From: DASQZK01 sp963771005
GTDB taxonomy: Bacteria > Bacteroidota > Bacteroidia > Bacteroidales > GCA-2748055
NCBI GenBank assembly: GCA_963771005.1
Contig: CAVYRO010000002.1
Coordinates: 248,001 to 312,000 of the forward strand
Reading direction: 5' to 3'
Length of the DNA: 64,000 nucleotides
This document shows positions 36,026 through 44,768 of the stretch, piece by piece. The notes under the pieces were generated by a model that saw only the letters and a list, made by a program, of their open reading frames with translations, had not been told where the DNA came from and did not search any database. Every line of letters starts with the position of its first letter. Position 1 is the stretch's first letter. A program made the position numbers and the translations under genes.

Positions 36026-36832
36026 ATGAAAGTTCAGAAAATATTTAAAAGCCTGTGGCTGGACTACATCAGACCAAACTCCGTCAGCCGGACAGAATAC
36101 ATGAGCTGTTCGACCGCGAAGGAGAGACCGTGAAGAATGACCATATTGCTTTCCGCACCTTCAATGACCCGAGGGTAAGCATTAAAGTCCTTGCCGAGCC
36201 TTTTATTAGCTGAAGGATACCTGGAAAAGGGTGAATATCATTTTGCTAAGAAACACCTGGAGGCCAGACATTTTGAGTTGCCGGGCGATCCGGAGGCACC
36301 GCGGGTATTTATCAGCCAGCTGGTAACCGGGGACTTTTCCGACTACCTGAAAACAACGGTCACACGACTTATCGACACTGTCCCCGAAGATATGCTGGAT
36401 CCGGAAAAGCTTATTATGAGCGGTTCCCTGTTCGGCATACCTTCTTACGAGACCTATCTAAAACTGAGAGAAGAATCGGAATACGCCGCGTGGGTTTATG
36501 TATTCGGTTACCGTGCGAATCATTTTACAGTCAGCGTGAATGAATTGAAAAAATTCAGGGAAATGGAAGATGTAAACGAGTTTCTGAAGAAGAATGGTTT
36601 CGAGCTGAATAATTCCGGCGGGGAGATCAAAGGATCGGCAGAGCAGCTACTCCGGCAGTCAAGCACACTGGCCGATAAGATCGAAATAGAGTTCGAAGAA
36701 GGAAGATATACAATACCTTCCTGCTACTATGAATTTGCACAACGGTACCCAGCTGGAAACGGTGAACTTTTCAGTGGGTTTATAGCCGATTCTGCCGACA
36801 GGATCTTCGAGAGCACTGATTTCAGGAAATAG
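36026..36832 (+). pseudogene. DUF1338 family protein (2-oxoadipate dioxygenase/decarboxylase type), two frameshifts
   Basis: DUF1338 proteins adopt a VOC-like fold and bind one metal; characterised members act on 2-oxoadipate to give 2-hydroxyglutarate. The start MKVQKIFKSLWLDYI is followed by a missing base near 36070 (resuming at RIHELFDREGETVKNDHIAF) and an extra base near 36200 (resuming at EGYLEKGEYHFAKKHLEARH). After that the frame is intact to 36832. The putative metal ligands are all present: H in NDHIAFRT, H in YRANHFTV and E in CYYEFAQRY. The two shifts compensate, leaving about 268 residues in total. It is either a recent pseudogene or affected by sequence errors. Confidence 0.82.
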
Positions 36833-36845
36833 CCGTGACAAATTT

Positions 36846-37160
36846 TCATTCACGGATCATCGTCAGCAGCATCTTAAATTTTTCGGGAGCCTTCACCGCA
36901 TGAGGATGCCCGGCGGGCAGTATTATGGATTCACCCTTCCCGGTAAGGTGCGGATTGCCATCAATAATGATCTCGCCCGTTCCTTCAAGCACCTGTACAA
37001 GCGCGTCGAAGGGAGCGGAATGTTCACTCAGCTCCTGTCCTTTGTCAAAGGCAAAGAGAGTAATGTTACCGGCCGGTTTTTTAATGATCTGTTTGCTTAC
37101 GATGCCGTCGGATGAATAGTCGATCTTATGCGCAAAGTCAAATTTTCCTGTGTTTTCCAT
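36846..37160 (-). CDS. Small cupin-domain protein
   Basis: A single-domain cupin of 104 residues. The two cupin motifs are seen at residues 33-57 (FAFDKGQELSEHSAPFDALVQVLEG) and 71-86 (KGESIILPAGHPHAVK). The motif 1 HSAP and motif 2 GHPHAV His residues could bind a metal. Such proteins are common stand-alone sensors or enzymes with no assigned substrate. It is convergent with the DUF1338 gene (13 bp apart) and lies 27 bp downstream of the membrane Fe-S gene on the same strand. Confidence 0.85.
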   Translation of the reverse strand: MENTGKFDFAHKIDYSSDGIVSKQIIKKPAGNITLFAFDKGQELSEHSAPFDALVQVLEGTGEIIIDGNPHLTGKGESIILPAGHPHAVKAPEKFKMLLTMIRE

Positions 37161-37187
37161 ACTGATTTTCTTTTCCGGGTTATTAAT

Positions 37188-38198
37188 TCAGATCCTTGCC
37201 ATCGAAAGTGTGATAGCATGCAGGGATATGGTGATAAACAAATAGAGATACCTTGAGGTTTCAGGTTTCATTTTCAGGAACCTGTATTTAATCGACCCCG
37301 AATGGCACGTCGTAACACAGTCGCCACATAGTGTACATGTCAGGCCCGGCTTATGGTTCAGGATATTATCTCTGCCAAGGGCATCATAGCGGCAGTGCCT
37401 GGAACAAAGCATACATGCCGAACATTCATTATCAATATACATCCGGAACGGGGAAACATATTTGTAATAATTTACGATCGTCCCTATGGGACACCAGGTG
37501 ATGCACTGAACCATACTGCCTTTGCGCCGGGAAATGAAGACGATGACAGCCAACCCACCAATCCCGAACAATAATGCCGCGGACAAGGCCAGCCAGTATG
37601 GCGCTCTGAACCATTTTAAAAGGAGTGCTGACGCGATCACCATGAAGAGCAGCGTATGTTTGATCTTACCCTTGTTCCTGAGCCCTCTGTCCGGCTTTTT
37701 CAGTAAGGAAAAATAGTTGTCAATGCCCCCGAAGTAGCAAAAATGGCTGCACCAGGCCGGACCCGAAAGCAAGACTGTACTCAGGAATAAAAGGGTCATG
37801 ACCGAAGTCTCTCCGCGATAGAGCGGACCGGCAAGGATCATTGCCGGGATGGGCAGGTGCAGTTTGCCCGTCATGAGAAAAACGGGTGCGACAAACAGGC
37901 CGAGCAGGAGTTGTGAAAAAAATACAATGGAAAAAAGAAACCAGGTTTTACTTCTCCATGCAGCAGATTTTTCCGGATCCTGCATATGAAATGCCACTAC
38001 CGCAGCATAAAGAGAGACGAGCGATACCTGTAACCAACCGCCTCCCGGGAAAAGTCTCTCCAGAAGGAGCAGGGGTTTCGCGGGCATGACGTTTATTAAA
38101 ACCAGGTTCAAAGCCACAAAAAGGAACACGGCCAGAGGGAGCAGGAATTTTTTTCTTTCGGAAATGAGAGGGTGTAGGGCGTCTGATGACCTGTTCAT
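37188..38198 (-). CDS. Membrane 4Fe-4S protein, NapH/NosR/CcoG-like
   Basis: 336 residues. Six or so membrane segments include LPLAVFLFVALNLVLINVM, FLFSIVFFSQLLLGLFVAPV and HTLLFMVIASALLLKWF. Two Cys-pair motifs typical of NosR/NapH are present (GPAWCSHFCYFGG near residue 148 and CITWCPIG near 233), followed by two ferredoxin-like clusters, CSACMLCSRHC and CTLCGDCVTTC. The protein probably passes electrons between the quinone pool and a periplasmic or cytoplasmic partner, which is not encoded nearby. Divergent from the FAD/Fe-S dehydrogenase; the 298 bp between them hold a -7-like TATATTTG (38230-38237, minus strand) and no gene. Confidence 0.85.
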   Translation of the reverse strand: MNRSSDALHPLISERKKFLLPLAVFLFVALNLVLINVMPAKPLLLLERLFPGGGWLQVSLVSLYAAVVAFHMQDPEKSAAWRSKTWFLFSIVFFSQLLLGLFVAPVFLMTGKLHLPIPAMILAGPLYRGETSVMTLLFLSTVLLSGPAWCSHFCYFGGIDNYFSLLKKPDRGLRNKGKIKHTLLFMVIASALLLKWFRAPYWLALSAALLFGIGGLAVIVFISRRKGSMVQCITWCPIGTIVNYYKYVSPFRMYIDNECSACMLCSRHCRYDALGRDNILNHKPGLTCTLCGDCVTTCHSGSIKYRFLKMKPETSRYLYLFITISLHAITLSMARI

Positions 38199-38496
38199 CT
38201 GTCAGAATATATTTCGGTACTTGAATGCTCAAATATAAAAATAATTTTTAATTTTCACTTCTTGATTGCCCGTCGAAAATTTTGCTTTATGGACGAAAAG
38301 CTGCACACAAGCGGTGTAAAACCGGATACGGGGTAACGGGAAAACCTCAAAGCGGTTACGTCAGTTCCCGGTATGAATATGAAATAGAACGGGATCTTGC
38401 ACCCGCATGGGGCAAGCAGCTTTTACCGAAAAACGGCCGGGATTATTTTACAAACTTTTATTTCTAACTTTATTGCCGCCAAATATTATTCTGCCG

Positions 38497-41439
38497 ATGC
38501 AAACCGATATTTTCAATGAACTGAATATCAAAGGGGAAATATTTACAGACAACTCCAAAAGACTGATCTATTCGACTGATGCCTCAGCTTACCGGGAAAA
38601 GCCGGTAGCAGTGGTATGGCCTGAAGATGAGGAAGATATTGTGCATCTAACTGAATTTGCCGGGAGTCACGGACTCAGCCTCATTCCCCGTGGTGCAGGC
38701 ACTTCATTAGCCGGACAGGTGGTTGGAAACGGATTGGTAGTCGACATTTCCAGGCATATGAACAGGATCCTGGAGATAAACGCGGATGAGAGATGGGTGA
38801 GGGTCCAGCCCGGTATCGTTCTCGATGAGCTCAATCTTGCCCTGAGACCTCACGGACTTTTTTTCGCCCCTGAAACTTCCACCTCCAACCGGTGTGTGAT
38901 CGGCGGGATGATCGGCAACAACAGCAGCGGGCTCCATTCATTGATTTACGGTACAACCCGTGAACACCTCCTGGAAGTAAGGTCGGTTTTATCGGATGGA
39001 AGCATCGCCATTTTTGGCCCACTCCCCGTGGCCGCATTCAGGTTAAAATGCAAAGGGGATAAGCTGGAAAACCGGATTTACAGGCAGATAGACGGGTTGT
39101 TATCTTCCGGAGAAAACCGGAAGAAAATCGATGATAATTACCCTGATCCCGTCATTGTCAGGCGGAATACGGGATATGCTCTTGATGTATTGAAAAACGC
39201 CGCTCTTTTTGAGGGGAAGCCGGGGCAGGACTTCAATTTTTGCCGGCTCATTGCCGGTTCTGAAGGTACACTGGCCTTCATCACTGAGGCACGGCTTAAT
39301 CTGCTTCCGCTGCCTCCCGGATCCAAAGCGCTTATGTGCGTTCATTTCGATTCCGTTTCGGAGGCTATCCGCGGCAACACTGTAGCCCTTAAATTAAATC
39401 CGGGGGCGGTAGAACTCATGGATAACAAGATACTCGAGCTTACCCGAAAAAATATCTCCCAGCGCAAGAACCGTTTTTTTGTTAAAGGGGATCCGGGCGC
39501 CATCCTCATCATTGAATTTGCGAGGGAAAGCATGGATGAGATAAACTCACTGATGCAGGCTCTGGAGGCAGAATTCCGTAAACAAAAGCTGGGTTATCAT
39601 TATCCGGTGATCACAGGAAAAGATATCCCGAGGGTATGGAACCTCCGGAAAGCAGGGCTTGGTGTGCTGTCCAATATACCCGGTGATGCCAAACCGGTTT
39701 CTGTGATCGAAGATACTTCGGTTAACCCGGAACGCCTTGAAGAATACATCCGGGAGTTTAACACCATACTCGGAAAACATAATCTGGAGTGCGTCTACCA
39801 TGCCCATATTTCGGTAGGTGAATTGCATCTCAGGCCCATACTGAACCTGAAAGATCCTGCTGATGTGGAATTATTTCATACGCTCGCGGAGGAGACGGCC
39901 CGCCTGGTCAGGAAATTCAGGGGTTCACTCAGCGGTGAACACGGCGATGGCCGTTTGAGGGGGGAATTCATTCCGCTAATGGTCGGGGAAGAGATTTATA
40001 CGTGGTTCCGGGAGATAAAGAAAACCTGGGATCCTGAAAATATTTTCAATGCGGGAAAGATCACCGACACTCCGCCGATGAACCGTTACCTGAGATACGA
40101 TCCTGGAAGGCCGGAACGGGAGATCGACACCATCTTCGATTTCTCAGCCGAAGGAGGTATTCTCAGGGCTGCCGAGAAATGCAACGGAACAGGGGATTGC
40201 CGGAAATCGGAGCTTATCGGCGGGACCATGTGCCCCAGTTTTATGGCAACGCGTGATGAAAATACGACAACACGGGCGAGGGCGAATATCCTCCGGGAGT
40301 TCCTTACGAATTCAAGCCGGAAAAATCCATTTGACCATAAAGAGATCTATGAAGTATTGGATCTCTGCCTCTCCTGCAAAGGATGCAAATCGGAATGCCC
40401 TTCCAATGTCGACATGGCAAAAATGAAAGGGGAATTTCTGCAGCATTATTATGATAATAATGGTATTCCACTCAGGACAAGGATGATAGCCTATATCACC
40501 TCCCTGAATAAAGCAGGAGCAGTCCTTCCTTCCGTTTTCAACCGGTTTGTTTCCTCCGGTCTATTTTCCCGCCTCGTCAAGAACATTACCGGCATTGCCA
40601 GGCAAAGGAGTATACCTTTACTTTACAGGCAGACCTTCCGTTCCTGGGCATCAAAAAATCTTCCGGACCTCAATTCAAAACTGCCGGTTAATGCAAGAAC
40701 CGTGAATCTATTTGCGGATGAGTTTACGGAGTATAACGATACCGAAACCGGGATCCATGCAGTGAAGCTGCTTACTTCCCTGGGCTACAGGGTCAGGATC
40801 CCACGCCATACTGAAAGCGCCAGGACTTTCATCTCCAAGGGATTGCTGCGGACTGCCCGGAAGAAGGCTATCCGGAATATCATGTTGTTGAAGGAGTATG
40901 TCAGTCCGGAATCTCCGCTCCTGGGCATCGAACCTTCCGCTATCCTGGGTTTCAGAGATGAATATCCTGACCTGGTGCGGGGCAGTACGAAAGAGGATGC
41001 CGTTGAAATTGCGAATAATGCCTTTCTTATTGATGAATTTCTGGCCGCCGAGATCGAAGCGGGAAGGATAACTGCCAGCCGGTTTACGGGTGAAAAGAGG
41101 GAGATCCGTCTGCATGGGCACTGCCAACAGAAAGCAATAGCTTCGACGGCGCCGACGCTGAGGATACTATCTTTCCCGGAGAATTACTCCGCCGTTGAAA
41201 TTCCTTCCGGATGCTGCGGTATGGCCGGCTCTTTCGGCTACGAGAAAGAGCATTACGATCTCTCAATGAAGGTCGGGGAGCTCGTGCTCTTCCCGGCGGT
41301 AAGGAAGGCAGGTAAAGAAGTTCTGATCGCAGCTCCAGGCACCAGCTGCAGGCATCAGATCATGGACGGAACCGGCAGGAAGGCACTTCACCCGGTGGAC
41401 ATTCTTTACGAGGCATTGAAAAAGGACGGGGAGGAATAA
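38497..41439 (+). CDS. FAD-binding and Fe-S-binding dehydrogenase (YdiJ / D-lactate dehydrogenase type)
   Basis: 980 residues in one chain. Order: FAD-binding type 4 domain (residues 36-175, LIPRGAGTSLAGQVVGNG), FAD-oxidase C-terminal domain (about 215-500, SLSGEHGDGRLRGEF near 485), ferredoxin-like cluster region (CLSCKGCKSECPSNVD near 630) and a CCG-type heterodisulfide-reductase-like domain (GHCQQKAI, IPSGCCGMAGSFGYEKEHYD). This architecture matches YdiJ (D-2-hydroxyglutarate dehydrogenase) and long D-lactate or glycolate dehydrogenases; the substrate is not fixed by sequence. The frame is open from 38407, but the domain begins at MQTDIFNELN, so ATG 38497 is preferred. It is monocistronic. 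Confidence 0.9.
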   Translation: MQTDIFNELNIKGEIFTDNSKRLIYSTDASAYREKPVAVVWPEDEEDIVHLTEFAGSHGLSLIPRGAGTSLAGQVVGNGLVVDISRHMNRILEINADERWVRVQPGIVLDELNLALRPHGLFFAPETSTSNRCVIGGMIGNNSSGLHSLIYGTTREHLLEVRSVLSDGSIAIFGPLPVAAFRLKCKGDKLENRIYRQIDGLLSSGENRKKIDDNYPDPVIVRRNTGYALDVLKNAALFEGKPGQDFNFCRLIAGSEGTLAFITEARLNLLPLPPGSKALMCVHFDSVSEAIRGNTVALKLNPGAVELMDNKILELTRKNISQRKNRFFVKGDPGAILIIEFARESMDEINSLMQALEAEFRKQKLGYHYPVITGKDIPRVWNLRKAGLGVLSNIPGDAKPVSVIEDTSVNPERLEEYIREFNTILGKHNLECVYHAHISVGELHLRPILNLKDPADVELFHTLAEETARLVRKFRGSLSGEHGDGRLRGEFIPLMVGEEIYTWFREIKKTWDPENIFNAGKITDTPPMNRYLRYDPGRPEREIDTIFDFSAEGGILRAAEKCNGTGDCRKSELIGGTMCPSFMATRDENTTTRARANILREFLTNSSRKNPFDHKEIYEVLDLCLSCKGCKSECPSNVDMAKMKGEFLQHYYDNNGIPLRTRMIAYITSLNKAGAVLPSVFNRFVSSGLFSRLVKNITGIARQRSIPLLYRQTFRSWASKNLPDLNSKLPVNARTVNLFADEFTEYNDTETGIHAVKLLTSLGYRVRIPRHTESARTFISKGLLRTARKKAIRNIMLLKEYVSPESPLLGIEPSAILGFRDEYPDLVRGSTKEDAVEIANNAFLIDEFLAAEIEAGRITASRFTGEKREIRLHGHCQQKAIASTAPTLRILSFPENYSAVEIPSGCCGMAGSFGYEKEHYDLSMKVGELVLFPAVRKAGKEVLIAAPGTSCRHQIMDGTGRKALHPVDILYEALKKDGEE

Positions 41440-41611
41440 AATTATTTGTTGATTTGTTGATTAGTTGAATTGTTGAATGGAGATCGCTTTTTTAATTGAA
41501 AACTGGCGTATTTTGGGTCAAAAATGGTCAAAAAAGCATCAGAAATGAAAAAAGCAACATTTTACTCTTCACTTTTTACTTTTGCCTTTACAACCCCAGG
41601 ACATACGATCC

Positions 41612-43030
41612 TTAAACCTTCAGTATTTCACCTTCTGATTTTGCGATGATCACAGCGCCGCAACTGTCGCTCCAAACATTGGTGGCTGTGCGGAACATAT
41701 CCAAAATCCGGTCCACGGCCAGGATGAGTCCGATACCTTCCAGAGGCAGGTCAACCGCTGTGAGGATCACGGTCATCATGACAAGTCCAGCCATGGGAAT
41801 ACCTGCCGCGCCTATGGAAACCAGGAGAGCCGTAATAACAATGATCACCTGTTGGACAAATGACATATCGATCCCGTACGCCTGGGCGATGAATATTACG
41901 GCAATGCATTCGTATAGAGCCGTTCCGTCCATATTGATGGTAGCACCGAGGGGGAGGGTAAAGCTGGATATTTCATTGGAAACGCCGCTGTTCTCCTCGA
42001 CCGCTGTTATGGTAAGCGGCAGGGTCGCCCCGGAGGAAGAGGTCGAAAAAGCCGTGAGAAGGGGAGTGGACATATTAGCGAAATGCTTGTAGGGATGAGC
42101 CTTCCCGATGAACCTGACAAGGAGGGGCAGGGTAATAAAAGAGTGGATTGACAAGGCGAGGATTATCGTACCCATATACTGTCCCATACTTGATACCAGA
42201 GCACCCAGATTTTCCTGGTCAGCCACCACTTTTGTAACAATACCAAAGATACCCAGCGGGGTGAAGAGGATGACGAACATCGTGATCTTCATCATGATTT
42301 CAAACACCGAGCTAAACAGGTTGGTCAGGAATTTCCGTGAAGTTTCACCGGCTTTTGTGATAAAAAAACCGAATAGCATGCTGAAGAATATTACCGATAG
42401 CATATCGTCGCTAACAAGCGACCGGAATATATTATCGGGAACGATATCGATAAGGATCTGACTGAAATCCCTCTCACTTGCGGCCAGTCCTTCGACCTTT
42501 TGCAGAAGATTCAGATCGGAACCAGTGCCAGGCCGGATCAGGTTTACAAGCAGAAGGCCGGTGAGTATAGCGATCAGGCTCGTCAGCATGTAATAGCCTA
42601 TGGTTTTGATCCCGAGGCGCCCGATCTTCTGCCCGGTCCCCAGGTTGGTGATCCCTGATATCAGCGAGCTTACTACCAGCGGCAGGATCAACATCTTCAG
42701 CGCACGCAGAAAGATATCCCCCAGCCAGCTGATCTTACCAATGACCGGGTTGTAATAGGCAGCCTTTATAATAGCCGGCCTGTATTTCTCGAGATCGGCC
42801 GTTCCAAGGATCCCGGATAATTTTTCGGAAAATCCGGATTGAGTCCTCCAGGACTGACCTTCCAGTGTACTGACCTCCGTGATCACCCTTTCCGGTAAAC
42901 CCTTTCCGGAAAGAATTTTCACCGTCTGTTCCGTGATCCTGAAATGGGTGGGGAAGAGAAGTCCGAATAGAATTGCCAGGATAAGAGCGATCAGGATCTG
43001 CCAATGTAGTGCCGGTCTCTTCATTTCCAT
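41612..43030 (-). CDS. Dicarboxylate/amino acid:cation symporter (SDF/GltP family)
   Basis: A sodium- or proton-coupled importer of 472 residues. The family signatures are present: hairpin 1 AFSTSSSGATLPLTITAVEE near residue 330, TINMDGTALYECIAVIFIAQ near 365 (transport-site NMDGT), and a C-terminal DRILDMFRTATNVWSDSCGA. An extra hydrophilic segment of about 75 residues (residues 27-100, rich in charged residues) sits between the first and second membrane helices; SDF proteins of Bacteroidota often carry such an insertion. It is convergent with the dehydrogenase gene, with 172 bp between the stops. Confidence 0.93.
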   Translation of the reverse strand: MEMKRPALHWQILIALILAILFGLLFPTHFRITEQTVKILSGKGLPERVITEVSTLEGQSWRTQSGFSEKLSGILGTADLEKYRPAIIKAAYYNPVIGKISWLGDIFLRALKMLILPLVVSSLISGITNLGTGQKIGRLGIKTIGYYMLTSLIAILTGLLLVNLIRPGTGSDLNLLQKVEGLAASERDFSQILIDIVPDNIFRSLVSDDMLSVIFFSMLFGFFITKAGETSRKFLTNLFSSVFEIMMKITMFVILFTPLGIFGIVTKVVADQENLGALVSSMGQYMGTIILALSIHSFITLPLLVRFIGKAHPYKHFANMSTPLLTAFSTSSSGATLPLTITAVEENSGVSNEISSFTLPLGATINMDGTALYECIAVIFIAQAYGIDMSFVQQVIIVITALLVSIGAAGIPMAGLVMMTVILTAVDLPLEGIGLILAVDRILDMFRTATNVWSDSCGAVIIAKSEGEILKV

Positions 43031-43100
43031 TTTTTTCTGTACGAATATAAAATATAATGAGGTGATTTGAAAATCAGTAATTATTCAGGATTGATGGGAT

Positions 43101-43360
43101 GCTATTTTGTATTTGCAAGAAAACCCGACGACCCTTCGACTTCGCTCAGGGACCGGCGACTTCATTCAAGAGGGTGAACTTTTCGAATGGTGGTAAGGCA
43201 GGCAAAAGGGCCTTATGTATAAATCTAAAATTCAGTGACTTTCTCATGAAGCGCCCTTTGCCTGCCTTACTACCATTCGAAAAGTTCGTCGTTCATCGAA
43301 TTGACCGGTCCCTGAGCGAAGTCGAAGGGTCGTCAGGTTTTCTTTCTGATGCTATTTAAG
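43101..43360. repeat. 260 bp long-hairpin repeat element
   Basis: The left arm 43101-43214 and right arm 43251-43360 are imperfect reverse complements. The best blocks are GACGACCCTTCGACTTCGCT plus CAGGGACCGG (43128-43156 against 43304-43333) and GAACTTTTCGAATGGTGGTA plus AGGCAGGCAAAAGGGC (43177-43212 against 43253-43287). The outer ends read TGCTATTTTGTATTTGCAAG and, on the other strand, TTAAATAGCATCAGAAAG. A 36 bp non-paired tip lies between. No transposase is present, so it resembles a MITE or a large REP-like hairpin. It lies just upstream of the symporter gene. Confidence 0.88.
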
Positions 43361-44301
43361 TCGTTTAAGTAAATAAATTCACGACCTGTATACAACTTGT
43401 GTTTAAATATGTAATTCTAAACGGCCTAAATCAGTTTAAATTGATGGTAACTCTCATATTTACTGATAAATAAATGAACTTTATGGGCATCGGTATTTTT
43501 TCAAAAAATCCCCGGTTTAACTTTTCCGCTAGAATTTTTCAATTTGAAACATAAAAAGGCGGAACTAAATAAAAATAATCCGGATAAAAAAATAATTTCT
43601 TCCACGGCAGCTCGGTATTATAGCGGAAGGGTGGGAGCGAGGAAAATATTTTATACATAAGACACCTCCAGGTAAAAAAGTTTACATACATCACCAATTC
43701 AATTTGCCGGAATTTCTTGCCATGTTACATATAAAAACAGAACCGTTTTTTTTCCGTACATAGCTTCAGGGATTATATTAAAAATCACAGGGTGAAAAAC
43801 ATCTATTTTAGTCAAAGTTTATTTACCAGTAAATCAGAACATAAATTATTTTATCTCATTCATAACTTTAAAATTTCGTTGATTTTTCTCAGAAACGGAG
43901 GCAATTTTGTCATTTATAAAGCATTATAAACATTTAAATTATTAATAATCAAGTTCTTAATATATAAATTGCAATGTATAACTTTAAGATATTAATTATT
44001 TGTTCAATCTATTGTAAATCAATATAATACATGTATTTAAACCTTGGAAGGATTATCCGAAGATGATTTCTCCGGATATTAAGGAGTGTTAATCATATAA
44101 ACTTAGTTACAAGAATAAACAATATAATGGTTACAATACGCAACATAATATTAGTTACATTTGTAATATAAATGAACAGGGTAGAGACGGATACAGTAAA
44201 ACCTGGACGAACCTTAAATGACAGTCCCGGGATTTGAACGTTAAAATGCATGCAGGCCTGCAACGCCGGAGACGGCAATAAATACATGATAAATCTTAAA
44301 T
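43361..44301. other. Gene-free AT-rich stretch
   Basis: About 940 bp of strongly AT-rich sequence between the long-hairpin repeat and the XRE regulator. I see no convincing coding frame in it: the only open frame of note (44093-44287, minus) has no homology I recognise and poor composition. Local features are a small dyad, TATCCG/CGGATA (about 44055-44080), and the GTTACA repeats at 44104-44175. It could be a promoter-rich spacer, hold an unannotated small RNA, or be decayed sequence. Confidence 0.6.
44104..44175. promoter_or_regulatory. Three GTTACA direct repeats at exact 24 bp spacing
   Basis: GTTACA begins at 44106, 44130 and 44154, with start-to-start distances of 24 and 24 bp. The wider units are TAGTTACAAG, TGGTTACAAT and TAGTTACATT. 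The third forms a short dyad (TTACATTTGTAA) that also contains TACATTTG (44156-44163), a perfect match to the Bacteroidota -7 element TAnnTTTG. This is a candidate operator-promoter for the XRE regulator that starts at 44302. Confidence 0.5.
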
Positions 44302-44742
44302 ATGGAGGAAAGACTGCAACTTATCCTGGATAATTACAGGATTTCGGCTTCGAAACTTGCTGATATACTCAATATTCAGCGTTCGGGTATTTCACATATA
44401 CTTGCAGGGAGAAACAAACCCAGTTACGATTTTCTGCAGCGTCTCATTAACCATTTTCCCGAAATTGATGCAAACTGGCTTCTTACCGGGAAGGGATCCA
44501 TATACAAGGATGATTTGAAGAATGGGGGAGAAGATGCAAAATCTAACCCACTGTCAGATATCCAGTCAAAACCGGAAAACGCTCCAAGGAAAGGCGGAGA
44601 AGCCAAAAGCATCTCACTCGGTGATACTCCTGAAATAACGGAAGTTTACAAAGGTAAACAAACCGACTCCCATAATCGCGGAATGGAAGGGATTATTGTA
44701 TTATATACCGACGGCACATTTCGACGGTATACATCCGAATAG
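44302..44742 (+). CDS. XRE-family HTH transcriptional regulator
   Basis: 146 residues. The N-terminal lambda-repressor-like HTH is at residues 3-60 (LILDNYRISASKLADILNIQ, SGISHILAGRNKPSYDFLQR). It is followed by FPEIDANWLLTGKGSIYK, a polar linker of about 60 residues, and a C-terminal IVLYTDGTFRRYTSE. This architecture belongs to a widespread Bacteroidota family of small repressor-like proteins without the LexA-type protease domain. The targets are unknown; repeats 130 bp upstream suggest autoregulation (inference). pyrD starts 26 bp downstream. Confidence 0.9.
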   Translation: MEERLQLILDNYRISASKLADILNIQRSGISHILAGRNKPSYDFLQRLINHFPEIDANWLLTGKGSIYKDDLKNGGEDAKSNPLSDIQSKPENAPRKGGEAKSISLGDTPEITEVYKGKQTDSHNRGMEGIIVLYTDGTFRRYTSE

Positions 44743-44768
44743 ATTATTTATATTTGCATAAAAATTCC

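Noticed and set aside
36833..36855. Terminator between the DUF1338 and cupin genes (CCGTGA/TCACGG)
   Set aside because: The stem is only 6 bp, overlaps the cupin stop codon and has no T-run on either side.
38407..38496. N-terminal extension of the FAD/Fe-S dehydrogenase
   Set aside because: The extra 30 residues (TEKRPGLFYKLLFLTLLPP) are not typical of the family, and the domain begins at the ATG at 38497.
43099..43359. 86-codon frame spanning the hairpin element
   Set aside because: It is a translation of the long inverted repeat, with no independent coding evidence.
44093..44287. 64-codon hydrophobic frame on the minus strand in the AT-rich stretch
   Set aside because: Composition is that of AT-rich DNA; it covers the GTTACA repeats and lacks a recognisable family or start context.
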